Positions 53,805 through 63,215 of a stretch of 64,000 nt of DNA are shown here, in pieces. Position 1 is the stretch's first letter, and each line of letters opens with the position of its first letter. The translations under genes were made by a program, and so were the position numbers. Where the stretch lies: contig NZ_LZGL01000007.1 of NCBI RefSeq assembly GCF_001690685.1, positions 1 to 64,000 of the forward strand, given 5' to 3'. This stretch comes from Gilliamella sp. wkB112. GTDB lineage: Bacteria; Pseudomonadota; Gammaproteobacteria; Enterobacterales; Orbaceae. The notes under the pieces are model-generated. The model made no database searches and was not told the DNA's origin. It was given only the letters and a program-made list of their open reading frames with translations.

Positions 53805-55253
53805 TTATCGTTTATATGCAGCATAACGCTTCTGTAGTTGTTGTAATTGACTGATTCTAGCATCGATTTTTGATACCATGGTTTGGTTACCTTGGATTTG
53901 ATTTTTGGCATTTTGTAACAATTGGATAGATTGTTTAAATTGGCCTTGCAAAGCAACTAACTCAGCACGAGCAGACATTTCTTGTGCTCTGGAACGTAGC
54001 CCTCCATATGCAGTAATAAGTAGATCCCAGCCATTCATATCATCATTATGATCGTAAGTATAACGATGTAGCAAACTAACAGCTTGTTGATAATTTTTAT
54101 TTTTTACATAAGCGTTAGCTAAATTTAATTGTAGTGCTGAACTATCTGGTGCTTTTTTCAAAGCAGTTTGCAAACGATTAATTGCTCCACTGATATTATT
54201 CGACTCTAAATCAATATCTGTCATTAAATCTATATACCAAATATTATTTGGGTCATTATCCAATAATGGTTGTAATTGTTGTTTAGCTTTTTGGTAGTTA
54301 CCACCACGATAGTCAGTGAGAGCACCACAATAAACAATTGCAATTTTACTTTGTGGGTCATTTATTTTTTTGTAATCTTCAACTAATAATTTTCCAGTAT
54401 CTTTATATCTACTTAACAACACAGCCAGTCGTGCTTTAGCTAAATAATAATTAAGTGAGGGATTAACATTTTTTTTACTATATTGCATCGAGCGGTTGCG
54501 AATATCGGTTAAACGGCTATTTGGTAAAGGGTGAGTAAGTAAAATTTCGGGAGGCTTACTGGAAAAACGAGTTTGGTCAGCTAATTTTTGTAAAAATTCC
54601 GATGATGCAAAAGGATCAAATCCGGCTTTTGCTAATGTACGTAAACCAACTCTATCTGCTTCTTGTTCATTGCTTTGAGTAAAACTGATCATACTTTGCG
54701 CTGAACCCGCCATGGTACTAGTCATTGCAGCCATTCCTATTTCGGGATCCGCTAGTGTGAGTAAAATAGAACCTAATGTTGCCCCCCACACATAAGGGCT
54801 ATTACGATTTTGGGCTTCCATTGCACGAGCTAAATGCCGTTGGGTAACATGACCAATTTCGTGTGCCATCACAGAAGCTAATTGACTTTCAGTATCGGTA
54901 TCTAAGATAAGTTTGGAATGGATAACTACGTTGCCACCAAAAAAAGCAAACGCATTAAGTACATTGCTCTGTATAATATAAAAATGAAAAGGTGTTTGTA
55001 CTGATTCTGACTTGGAGACTAATTTCTTACCTAAATCATTAATATATTGATTTAAAACAGGATCATTAATAATTGGAGCATCAGCTCGCAACATTCGCAT
55101 ATAATAATCACCCATCTCCATCTCTTGCCCAATACTTAATGTCGAGGCGGCAGCGGTTCCAATATCAGGAAGGGTTATATTATCAGCATTAGCCATAAAA
55201 GAACTGTGCAATATCGATGTAGATAATATAAGCGCTACTATTTTTTTTAACAT
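53805..55253 (-). CDS. bepA: Outer-membrane assembly metalloprotease BepA (M48, TPR)
   Basis: BepA is a periplasmic chaperone/protease that helps assemble or degrade LptD and BAM components. I start at ATG 55253 (GGAT upstream; a TTG at 55265 is less likely), giving 482 aa. It has a signal peptide (KKIVALILSTSILHSSFMANA), zinc motif MAHEIGHVTQRH (H131, E132, H135), the third ligand region EQEADRVG and the LLTHPLPNSR regulatory histidine. A C-terminal TPR array spans about 280-480. Length is like E. coli BepA. Confidence 0.93.
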   Translation of the reverse strand: MLKKIVALILSTSILHSSFMANADNITLPDIGTAAASTLSIGQEMEMGDYYMRMLRADAPIINDPVLNQYINDLGKKLVSKSESVQTPFHFYIIQSNVLNAFAFFGGNVVIHSKLILDTDTESQLASVMAHEIGHVTQRHLARAMEAQNRNSPYVWGATLGSILLTLADPEIGMAAMTSTMAGSAQSMISFTQSNEQEADRVGLRTLAKAGFDPFASSEFLQKLADQTRFSSKPPEILLTHPLPNSRLTDIRNRSMQYSKKNVNPSLNYYLAKARLAVLLSRYKDTGKLLVEDYKKINDPQSKIAIVYCGALTDYRGGNYQKAKQQLQPLLDNDPNNIWYIDLMTDIDLESNNISGAINRLQTALKKAPDSSALQLNLANAYVKNKNYQQAVSLLHRYTYDHNDDMNGWDLLITAYGGLRSRAQEMSARAELVALQGQFKQSIQLLQNAKNQIQGNQTMVSKIDARISQLQQLQKRYAAYKR

Positions 55254-55420
55254 TAATTCATCCAATTCAAATTAACTCTAAGTGCAATTATTTTAGCCGA
55301 AAAATAACACAATATCACTTCGAATTTATAATCATATTAATCAAAATATTAAGAATAATAAATAGCTATATTCTTTAGGAAAGTGTGATTTAAATTCTAT
55401 TATAAATTAGCAAGACAGGA

Positions 55421-56005
55421 CTAGTGGAACACTGCCTCACGAATTTTTACAATATCTGCATTTTCAATATATTTAACAATGTTGGGGTAAATATTAGAAT
55501 GATGACCAAATTCTGGTTGCATTAATTCATTAATAGCTTGAGATTTAGTCCATTTTTGAAAAACTAAACGATACATCGCAACAACAACACCAGTACGGTC
55601 GCTGCCATGCCAGCAATGAATTAATATTGGTTTTGGTGATTTATTGATAACTTTTAACGTTTCAATAATTTTTTCATCAGTGATTTTCCCTGCTCGTAAC
55701 TTAATCGGGACTTCAGTAATTGTAGTGTTGGTTATTTCATCTTGATCACTATGCCATAATCGTAAATTAATGACAGTTTTAACCCCTAATTCTGCCAGAT
55801 ATTGCATCTGTTGAGGGGAAGGTTGTTCCGAGCGGTATATCTCTTCCGATATTTTATAAAAATTATTGGGTAACCTATCATTAGGATTAATTTGTGATCG
55901 ACAGCCAGTTATTATTAGCAATAAATAACATAAAACCAAATAGCTAAATATTTTAGTCATATTATTAGAATGATAAAACAACGATTGTTTGGATGTACGT
56001 TTCAT
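55421..56005 (-). CDS. Dual-specificity/tyrosine phosphatase-like protein, probable lipoprotein
   Basis: The 194-aa frame has the cysteine-phosphatase signature HCWHGSDRTGVVVAMYR (CX5R) and the general-acid region LRLWHSDQDE. The N-terminal segment FSYLVLCYLLLIITGC ends in a lipobox-like ITGC, so the mature protein may be anchored in the envelope. ATG 55960 would give a compact lipoprotein signal; ATG 56005 adds 15 residues. Neither has a clear ribosome-binding site. It begins 27 bases after proS on the same strand. The substrate (protein, phospholipid or phosphoinositide-like) is not known. Confidence 0.75.
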   Translation of the reverse strand: MKRTSKQSLFYHSNNMTKIFSYLVLCYLLLIITGCRSQINPNDRLPNNFYKISEEIYRSEQPSPQQMQYLAELGVKTVINLRLWHSDQDEITNTTITEVPIKLRAGKITDEKIIETLKVINKSPKPILIHCWHGSDRTGVVVAMYRLVFQKWTKSQAINELMQPEFGHHSNIYPNIVKYIENADIVKIREAVFH

Positions 56006-56032
56006 TATTGCTAATTACTGTATTTGAGATAT

Positions 56033-57754
56033 TTAAACAAGATTACAGTGATTTTTAATAAACTCAATTATACTATCGGTTTTTACCATTTCTTTATCTT
56101 TACCAGCACGATGTTTATATTCAACTTCACCATTATCAAGATTACGTTCGCCAATTACAATAGTATGAGGAATACCAATAAGTTCAGCATCCGCAAACAT
56201 TACACCCGGACGTTCTTTTCGATCATCAAATAACACCTCAATTCCTGCTGCTTGTAAATCAGCATAGATTTTTTCTGCGGTGGTCTGTACTTTTTCAGAT
56301 TTATGCATGTTCATTGGGATTATTACTACACTAAATGGGGCAATAGCTTCAGGCCAGATAATACCTTTATCATCATGACATTGTTCTATTGCGGCAGCTA
56401 CTATTCGGCTCACACCAATACCGTAACACCCCATAATCATTACATGATTTTGTCCATCTTCACCTTGAACCGTTGCTTTCATTGCTTCAGAGTATTTTGT
56501 GCCAAGTTGGAAAATATGGCCAACTTCAATGCCCCGTTTAATCTGCAAAGTGCCTTTACCATCAGGACTAATATCACCTTCAACTACATTACGAATATCT
56601 TCAATACGTGGTAAGGCTACATCTCGTTGCCAATTGATATTAAAATAGTGTTTGTGATCGATATTAGCACCAGCACTAAAGTCATTCATTATTGCTACAT
56701 CCCGATCGATAATGATGGGCATGTTTAAATTAATTGGACCTAATGAACCTGGACCTGCGTTAACTAATGAACGAATTTCTTCTTCAGTTGCAAATTGAAG
56801 TGGAGAGTCCACAATATCAATTTTTTCAGCTTTAATTTCATTTAAGGTATGATCACCACGCACTAATAAAGCAACTAATTGATGACCACTTTCTTTACTT
56901 GCCTTAACTACTAGGGTTTTAACTGTTTTCTCGATTGGTACATTGAATTGTTCTACTAATTCATCAATAGTTTTGGCATTTGGGGTGTCAATTAATTGTA
57001 GATCTTTAGTTGGTTGTAAGCGTTCATTAGTTGGTGCCAATGCTTGAGCCATTTCGATATTGGCTGCATAGTCAGATTCGGTTGAAAAAACAATATCATC
57101 TTCTCCACTATCAGCTAATACCTGAAATTCATGTGACCAATTTCCACCAATTGATCCCGTATCAGCCCGTACAGCTCTAAAGTTTAAGCCGGTGCGGGTA
57201 AAAATTGCACTATAGGCCTTATACATATCATCGTAAGTTTGTTGCAATGATTCTTGGGAAGTATGAAATGAATATGCATCTTTCATAATGAATTCACGTG
57301 AACGCATAACACCAAAACGTGGACGAACTTCATCACGGAATTTAGTTTGAATTTGATAAATATTAAGCGGTAATTGTTTATAAGAACTGACTTCGTTACG
57401 AAGTAAGTCAGTAATCACTTCTTCGTGGGTTGGACCTAAGACAAAATCACGGTCACCGCGATCTTTTATTCGAAGTAATTCCGGTCCATATTGTTCCCAA
57501 CGACCACTTTCTTGCCAGATATCAGCGGGTTGAACTACTGGCATTAATACTTCGATTGCGCCAGCTTTGTTCATTTCTTCACGAACAATATTTTCGACTT
57601 TTTTTAGTACTCGATAACCTGTGGGAAGCCAAGTATACAACCCAGCTGCAACTTTACGGATCATTCCAGCACGTAACATTAATTGATGGCTAATTACTTC
57701 AGCATCGGCTGGAGTTTCTTTTAAAGTAGAAAGAAGATATTTACTGGTTCGCAT
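56033..57754 (-). CDS. proS: Prolyl-tRNA synthetase
   Basis: Class II synthetase that charges tRNA-Pro. The 573-aa bacterial-type enzyme has the motif 2 region [37 protein letters not shown], an INS editing domain between motifs 2 and 3 (about 225-405) and motif 3 [16 protein letters not shown]. The C-terminal anticodon domain has [15 protein letters not shown] and [16 protein letters not shown]. YbaK (42336) complements its editing against Cys-tRNA-Pro. Confidence 0.97.
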   Translation of the reverse strand: MRTSKYLLSTLKETPADAEVISHQLMLRAGMIRKVAAGLYTWLPTGYRVLKKVENIVREEMNKAGAIEVLMPVVQPADIWQESGRWEQYGPELLRIKDRGDRDFVLGPTHEEVITDLLRNEVSSYKQLPLNIYQIQTKFRDEVRPRFGVMRSREFIMKDAYSFHTSQESLQQTYDDMYKAYSAIFTRTGLNFRAVRADTGSIGGNWSHEFQVLADSGEDDIVFSTESDYAANIEMAQALAPTNERLQPTKDLQLIDTPNAKTIDELVEQFNVPIEKTVKTLVVKASKESGHQLVALLVRGDHTLNEIKAEKIDIVDSPLQFATEEEIRSLVNAGPGSLGPINLNMPIIIDRDVAIMNDFSAGANIDHKHYFNINWQRDVALPRIEDIRNVVEGDISPDGKGTLQIKRGIEVGHIFQLGTKYSEAMKATVQGEDGQNHVMIMGCYGIGVSRIVAAAIEQCHDDKGIIWPEAIAPFSVVIIPMNMHKSEKVQTTAEKIYADLQAAGIEVLFDDRKERPGVMFADAELIGIPHTIVIGERNLDNGEVEYKHRAGKDKEMVKTDSIIEFIKNHCNLV

Positions 57755-58185
57755 GAATTTATCCCAAAAAATAATTAAATTATTAATATAATAAAAATGT
57801 TGATTAGTTTAGCAGTACCAAGCACAACACTAAAGTAATTTTTAAGTTTAAATAAATCCGATAGGTATTAAATTATCATCAACAACAATAAGTTTATTTT
57901 TTAAGTTATTTATAAATAATTACTACAATATATTTTATTACATTCTATTTATAGGTAATTATCAATAAAGAGCTGTTAACTTAGATGTCAAATCAAAAAT
58001 ATTTACAATATCAATTTTCTATTAACAAATTTAGAACTATTTTAGTTTAATTCTTCATTTATTATTAAATTGCTATATATTGCACACTTTAATGGAATCA
58101 GAAATGATACTTTATCAATTATTAGCTTAATAAGTATCAAAACAGATATCATGCATCTATTTGATTATTATTAATTTTTTTAATT
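57755..58185. other. Long AT-rich intergenic stretch between proS and sdaC
   Basis: About 430 very AT-rich bases between divergent genes. I see no open reading frame, tRNA or clear hairpin. Both promoters must lie in the 510-base gap; only the sdaC side shows recognisable sites (58186-58231). Confidence 0.5.
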
Positions 58186-58231
58186 TTGTGTGATGAAGAT
58201 CACACTATAGAGGTCTTTAAATTGATATTAT
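58186..58231 (+). promoter_or_regulatory. CRP-dependent promoter of sdaC
   Basis: TGTGA-TGAAGA-TCACA (core 58189-58204) matches both CRP half-sites exactly. TATTAT at 58226-58231 is a good -10. The expected transcription start near 58238 places the CRP centre at about -41.5, the class II position. E. coli sdaC is also CRP-dependent. Confidence 0.8.
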
Positions 58232-58264
58232 ATGTCCATGTTATTTTAAAGGGAGAAATTTAAT

Positions 58265-59569
58265 ATGGGCAATGTCATATCTAATGAGGATATTAAAACT
58301 ACACAAAAAGAATCAAAATTACCAAAATGGCGTAAAAGTGATACTTTATGGATGCTTAGTCTTTACGGTACGGCGATCGGTGCCGGAGTACTTTTTCTAC
58401 CAATTAATGCAGGCGTAGGTGGATTAATACCATTATTAGTGATGCTAGTGCTTGCTTTTCCAATGACTTTCTTTGCTCATCAAGCTTTATGTCGATTTGT
58501 GTTGTCTGGCAAAAGTCGAGACGGAGATATTACGGTGGTTGTTGAAGAGGCTTTTGGCCGTACAGCAGGTAATTGGATAACAGTACTTTATTTTTTTGCA
58601 ATTTACCCCATTTTATTAGTTTATAGTGTTGGTATAACTAATACTGTAGATAGTTTTATAACTCATCAGCTAGGAATGGTAGCGCCACCAAGAGCTTTAC
58701 TGTCATTTATTTTAGTTGCTTTTTTAATGTTAATTGTCCACTTTGGGGAAGAATTGATTGTTAAAGTTATGTCAATCTTGGTGTTTCCATTTATAACTGT
58801 TTTAATGATTCTAGCATTATTCTTAATTCCTGAATGGAATGGTGAAATTTTTACTAATTTCTCATTGAGCAATAGTAGTAGTGAAGGTGGTCGAAGTATT
58901 TTAATGACACTATGGCTAGTGATACCTGTAATGGTATTTGCATTTAATCATTCACCAATTATCTCATCCTTAGCAGTAGCAAAACGTAAAGAATATGGTG
59001 AAAATTTTGCAGAACCAAAATGCACTAAAATTATTGCCGCAAGTAATATAATGATGGTTATGACTGTAATGTTTTTTGTTTTCAGTTGTGCACTTTGCTT
59101 AACTCCGGCAGAGCTACTCGAGGCTAAAGCACAAAATATTTCAACATTATCGTATTTGGCTAATCGATTTAATTCACCAGTAATTGAATATATTGGGCCG
59201 CCAATTGCCTTTATTGCTATGGCTAAATCATTTTTAGGTCATTATTTGGGTGGTAAAGAAGGCTTTAATGGTATTGTTAATAAAGCTTTACGTAGTCGTG
59301 GTAAAACAATTTCGCAAAAGAAGCTTGATAAAATTGCTATCTTATTCATGCTTGTCACTGCGTGGGGAATTGCAACACTTAATCCGAGTATTTTAGGACT
59401 AATAGAGTCTCTTGGTGGTCCAATCCTTGCAATATTATTGTTCTTAATGCCAATGTATGCAATTCATAAATTACCAGCATTAGCAAAATATCGCGGAAAA
59501 CTAACTAATGTTTTTATTGTTATCATGGGTCTTATAGCGATATCTGCCGCAATTTATAATTTAATTTAA
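58265..59569 (+). CDS. sdaC: Serine/proton symporter SdaC
   Basis: SdaC imports L-serine with protons (HAAAP family). The 434-aa, 11-helix protein has SLYGTAIGAGVLFLPINAGVGG, FFAIYPILLVYSVGITNTVDS, VMVFAFNHSPIISSLAVAKR and FLGHYLGGKEGFNG, all as in E. coli SdaC. AAGGGAG precedes the ATG. The serine deaminase gene follows 248 bases downstream, so uptake and breakdown of serine are linked. Confidence 0.95.
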   Translation: MGNVISNEDIKTTQKESKLPKWRKSDTLWMLSLYGTAIGAGVLFLPINAGVGGLIPLLVMLVLAFPMTFFAHQALCRFVLSGKSRDGDITVVVEEAFGRTAGNWITVLYFFAIYPILLVYSVGITNTVDSFITHQLGMVAPPRALLSFILVAFLMLIVHFGEELIVKVMSILVFPFITVLMILALFLIPEWNGEIFTNFSLSNSSSEGGRSILMTLWLVIPVMVFAFNHSPIISSLAVAKRKEYGENFAEPKCTKIIAASNIMMVMTVMFFVFSCALCLTPAELLEAKAQNISTLSYLANRFNSPVIEYIGPPIAFIAMAKSFLGHYLGGKEGFNGIVNKALRSRGKTISQKKLDKIAILFMLVTAWGIATLNPSILGLIESLGGPILAILLFLMPMYAIHKLPALAKYRGKLTNVFIVIMGLIAISAAIYNLI

Positions 59570-59603
59570 AAGTACTATATATTCATTATTATTCAAAATA
59601 AAA

Positions 59604-59627
59604 CGCCGCCGTTCTTCGTCGGCGGAA
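59604..59627 (-). terminator. GC-rich hairpin with U-tract on the minus strand
   Basis: CCGCCG (59606-59611) and CGGCGG (59620-59625) form a 6-bp all-GC stem with an 8-base loop. On the minus strand it is followed by CGTTTTATTTTG; on the plus strand only A residues follow. It therefore looks like a terminator for minus-strand transcription, yet the flanking genes are both on the plus strand. An unannotated minus-strand RNA starting in 59640-59800 would explain it. Confidence 0.5.
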
Positions 59628-59817
59628 AAAGTTAGCAGGCATGCGACTTATCTAAAAAAATATAACTACTCGTAACACGCAAAGTAAGTTGTATATTTAT
59701 GATTAGTAAAAATCTAACAATATTAATGTATGTCATCTAATTAGTAGCGATACATAATTTACATAGATTTAAACCATCTGTTATTCATTAACGTTGGTGC
59801 AGCAAAAGGGAAAAAAT

Positions 59818-61185
59818 ATGAGCTCGGTATTTGAAATATTTAAAATTGGTATTGGGCCTTCAAGTTCACATACTGTTGGACCAATGAGGGCAGGAAAAGC
59901 ATTTATAGATCAACTAATCCGCGAAAATAAAATGTCGTCGGTTACTAAAATTGTTGCAGATGTTTATGGTTCTCTATCATTAACTGGTAAAGGTCATCAA
60001 ACAGATATTGCTATAATTATGGGATTAGCTGGAGAAAAACCTGATACTGTTAATATTGATAATATTCCATCATTTATCGAAAAAATTAGCCAAACTCATC
60101 GTTTACCTATTTACAATAACCGTTATGAGATCGACTTTCCTCTTACAACGAGTATGGTTTTTCACTCGAAATTTTTGCCGTTACATGAAAACGGTATGAC
60201 GCTTAGCGCATATGAGGGTGAAACTTTGTTATTGCAAAAAACGTATTACTCTGTAGGCGGTGGTAAAATTGTTGAAGAAGAACAATTTGGTCAGCAGGAA
60301 CAGGATTCTGTAAAACTTCCTTATCCATTTTCTTCAGCTGCTCAGTTATTACAATATTGTGAAGATAACTCATTATCAATCTCCAGTATTATGATGAAAA
60401 ATGAGTTACAGTTGCATACGTATGAAGAGATTGAGGATTATTTTTCTCGCGTAGGGAAAACTATTTTAGAAGGTATAAAACGTGGTATGAATACTGAGGG
60501 GGCCTTGCCCGGTCCTCTTAAAGTTCCTCGTCGTGCATTTTCATTATACCGACAATTATCTACCACTAAAGATAAAATAATTAGCGATCCCATGATAATT
60601 ATTGACTGGGTAAATATGTTTGCTTTGGCAGTTAGTGAAGAGAATGCTGCAGGTGGTCGAGTTGTTACTGCTCCAACTAATGGCGCATGTGGCATTATAC
60701 CTGCCGTTCTTGGCTATTATAATAAGTTTATTAATCAGGTTACACCAGATATTTATATTCGATTCTTTTTAACATGTGGAGCAATTGGGCAACTTTATCA
60801 AATGAATGCTTCTATTTCTGGTGCAGAAGTTGGGTGTCAAGGTGAGGTTGGTGTTGCGTGTTCTATGGCAGCAGCAGGTCTAGCAGAACTTTTGGGTGGA
60901 AACCCACAGCAGGTTTGTATGGCGGCAGAAATAGCTATGGAACATAATTTAGGTTTGACTTGTGATCCAGTTGCCGGGCAGGTGCAAGTGCCATGTATTG
61001 AGCGTAATGCAATAGCAGCAGTAAAATCAATTAACGCGACACGAATGGCTTTAAGACGAACAACTGCGGCCAAAGTATCTTTAGATAAGGTTATTGAAAC
61101 CATGTATGAAACCGGTAAGGATATGAATGCAAAATACCGGGAAACATCGAGGGGTGGGTTGGCAATTACTGTTCACTGTAGTTAA
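59818..61185 (+). CDS. sdaB: L-serine ammonia-lyase SdaB (iron-sulfur)
   Basis: Converts L-serine to pyruvate and ammonia using a 4Fe-4S cluster. I start at ATG 59818 (AAAAGGG upstream), giving 455 aa, the length of E. coli SdaB. It begins MSSVFEIFKIGIGPSSSHTV. The cluster/active-site cysteines are in TNGACGIIPAV, GAEVGCQGEVG and LGLTCDPVAGQVQVPC. The protein consists of a beta-domain (about 1-150) and an alpha-domain. SdaA is the alternative name; the sdaC-sdaB neighbourhood supports SdaB. Confidence 0.95.
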   Translation: MSSVFEIFKIGIGPSSSHTVGPMRAGKAFIDQLIRENKMSSVTKIVADVYGSLSLTGKGHQTDIAIIMGLAGEKPDTVNIDNIPSFIEKISQTHRLPIYNNRYEIDFPLTTSMVFHSKFLPLHENGMTLSAYEGETLLLQKTYYSVGGGKIVEEEQFGQQEQDSVKLPYPFSSAAQLLQYCEDNSLSISSIMMKNELQLHTYEEIEDYFSRVGKTILEGIKRGMNTEGALPGPLKVPRRAFSLYRQLSTTKDKIISDPMIIIDWVNMFALAVSEENAAGGRVVTAPTNGACGIIPAVLGYYNKFINQVTPDIYIRFFLTCGAIGQLYQMNASISGAEVGCQGEVGVACSMAAAGLAELLGGNPQQVCMAAEIAMEHNLGLTCDPVAGQVQVPCIERNAIAAVKSINATRMALRRTTAAKVSLDKVIETMYETGKDMNAKYRETSRGGLAITVHCS

Positions 61186-61206
61186 GATTTATTAATATAT
61201 TTCAAA

Positions 61207-61230
61207 TTCGCCGATTGTCTTATCGGCGAA
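61207..61230. terminator. Hairpin between sdaB and the XRE gene
   Basis: TTCGCCGA and TCGGCGAA form a perfect 8-bp stem with an 8-base loop between convergent genes. Only a weak U-run follows on either strand, so it may stop transcription from both sides moderately. Confidence 0.6.
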
Positions 61231-61244
61231 AGCTTAAATTAGAT

Positions 61245-61604
61245 TTAATATTTCCAACGCATAGTATTAACATTAGAACGCAAAAAGTCATTCTCTGCTA
61301 TTACATCTACTTTTTCTGTTTTTACTTGTCGTTGTCTTCTTTTACGTTTTGGCAATTCAGCTGATGTTTTATGAATGACTTCATTATAAGCAAGTAAATT
61401 ATTAAGTTGATCAAGTTCACCTAATCCGCGGAGAACGGAAATCAATGTTTGCAAGGTAATCGATTCACCTAATTCAATACGTTTTATGGTGGCTATGCCT
61501 ATTTCTGATTTTTTTGCGAGTTCTACTTGGGATAAATTTTTCTCAATTCTTGCCATTTTTATTCTACGGCATAGCATAGTAACTATGTCATTAGTTTCAT
61601 TCAT
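61245..61604 (-). CDS. XRE-family HTH protein
   Basis: A 119-aa protein with an N-terminal Cro/C1 helix-turn-helix (about 10-65: CRRIKMARIEKNLSQVELAK, SEIGIATIKRIELGES, LQTLISVLRGLGELDQL). A short basic tail follows (PKRKRRQRQVK). The HTH resembles HipB-like antitoxin regulators, but no hipA or toxin gene lies next to it. It starts 49 bases after the NAD(P)HX repair gene on the same strand. Targets unknown. Confidence 0.75.
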   Translation of the reverse strand: MNETNDIVTMLCRRIKMARIEKNLSQVELAKKSEIGIATIKRIELGESITLQTLISVLRGLGELDQLNNLLAYNEVIHKTSAELPKRKRRQRQVKTEKVDVIAENDFLRSNVNTMRWKY

Positions 61605-61653
61605 TAAATATCCTCATTTTATAAACTCTGGGATTCCTGTATTTATTTCTATT

Positions 61654-63138
61654 CTAAACAGATAATATATTAGTTAAACTCGCAATTATATCACTAGCTA
61701 ATAAGCTATATTTATTTAGTTTTTTGACCGCAGCATCACCTGCTAAACCATGCAAGTAAACACTTACTGGGGCAGATTGTCTCGGAGGTAGATGTTGTGC
61801 AATAAGTCCAGCCATAATACCAGTTAGTACATCACCGGTTCCACCTGTAGCCATACCATTATTTCCTGATTGATTAATGTATGTCTTTTTGTAAGGTGTA
61901 GCTACAATAGTTCTAGCATCTTTCATTACACAAATCACTTGGAATTGTTCCGCAAATGCTTGCGCACTTGCGATTAAATTGTCAGCGATATCTGCTATGG
62001 TTTTATTGGTTAGTCTAGCCATTTCACCTAAATGTGGTGTCACAATCACTGTAGATTCGGTTTGAGTTAGTAATTTTAAATCTTGTGCTAAAATATTAAG
62101 CCCATCAGCATCGATAATAACTGGGATCTTAGCCTGTTTGAGAACGGTTGATAGAATCTTATGAGTATTATCAGATACTCCGATACCTGGACCAATCACA
62201 ATAACGGATGCCCAGTTAATGACTTCGTCAAGTTGAGCTTTATCAATTTGATTAGAGATATAAGTGGTTAGTAAAGCTTCTGGTAATTGATTAAGTAAAA
62301 TATTACGATTACATTCTGGTGTGTAAATGCGCACTAACCCAGCCCCAGTTCGGTAAGCGGCTTTAGCGGCAAGAAAAGCAGCACCACTTATATTTTCCGA
62401 TCCCGCAATAACCAACACTTTTCCAAAACTACCTTTATTAGAATAGTTACTTCTGTTAGGTAACAAATTAATTAATGTATCAGCTGTATACGTATAATAG
62501 TCAGGAAGTTCGTCAGCATATATACCTATGTCAGCAATATGTATATCACCAGCAAATTCAGTACCAGGATAAAGTACTAATCCTATTTTTTTATAAGCAA
62601 AAGTTACCGTCTGCTTAGCTTTAACTGCTATACCTAGTATTTTTCCAGTATCCGCCGAAATACCCGAAGGAATATCAATTGACAATACATCTGCTCGGCT
62701 TTGATTGATTAATTGAATAATATGATAAAAATCACCACTAATGGTACGATCTAAGCCAATACCAAAGATAGCATCGACTATGGTGGTATAGCCAGTAAAA
62801 GAGTCAGATAATGAAGTAGTTATTGGTATCTCATAATGTTGAGCAATTTTTATTTGTTGTAATGTTTCTGGAGAACAATGATTGGGATTACCAACAAAAT
62901 AAATTACTACACTAATTTGTTTTAATTTAAGTAAACGAGCAACAGCTACACCATCGCCGCCATTATTACCATAACCGCAAACTACAGCAACTTTATGCAA
63001 ATCAAATTGACCTGTGTTAAGTTGTTCAATCACAGCTAAAGCTGCTCTTTCCATTAAAACCATGGAAGGTATACCCACCTTTTGAGATGTATAAGTATCG
63101 TAATGCTTCATTTCTGACGAGGTAACTAAGTATTGCAT
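61654..63138 (-). CDS. nnr: Bifunctional NAD(P)H-hydrate epimerase / ADP-dependent dehydratase
   Basis: Repairs damaged NAD(P)HX: the N-terminal YjeF_N domain (about 1-210; NNGGDGVAVARLLK, DIPSGISADTG) epimerises the hydrate. The C-terminal ribokinase-like domain (about 225-490; KVLVIAGSENISGAAFLAAKAAYRTGAGLV, GTGDVLTGIMAGLIA) dehydrates the S form with ADP. I start at ATG 63138 with GGAGG upstream, giving 494 aa; a longer frame from 63183 has no support. tsaE, which follows it in E. coli, is not present. Confidence 0.93.
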   Translation of the reverse strand: MQYLVTSSEMKHYDTYTSQKVGIPSMVLMERAALAVIEQLNTGQFDLHKVAVVCGYGNNGGDGVAVARLLKLKQISVVIYFVGNPNHCSPETLQQIKIAQHYEIPITTSLSDSFTGYTTIVDAIFGIGLDRTISGDFYHIIQLINQSRADVLSIDIPSGISADTGKILGIAVKAKQTVTFAYKKIGLVLYPGTEFAGDIHIADIGIYADELPDYYTYTADTLINLLPNRSNYSNKGSFGKVLVIAGSENISGAAFLAAKAAYRTGAGLVRIYTPECNRNILLNQLPEALLTTYISNQIDKAQLDEVINWASVIVIGPGIGVSDNTHKILSTVLKQAKIPVIIDADGLNILAQDLKLLTQTESTVIVTPHLGEMARLTNKTIADIADNLIASAQAFAEQFQVICVMKDARTIVATPYKKTYINQSGNNGMATGGTGDVLTGIMAGLIAQHLPPRQSAPVSVYLHGLAGDAAVKKLNKYSLLASDIIASLTNILSV

Positions 63139-63215
63139 TACAACCTCCTTCCTTAAAAGGTATATATTTAATATGACAAGCACACACTTATCGACTTGTC
63201 ATTTGGGCAGCGGCA

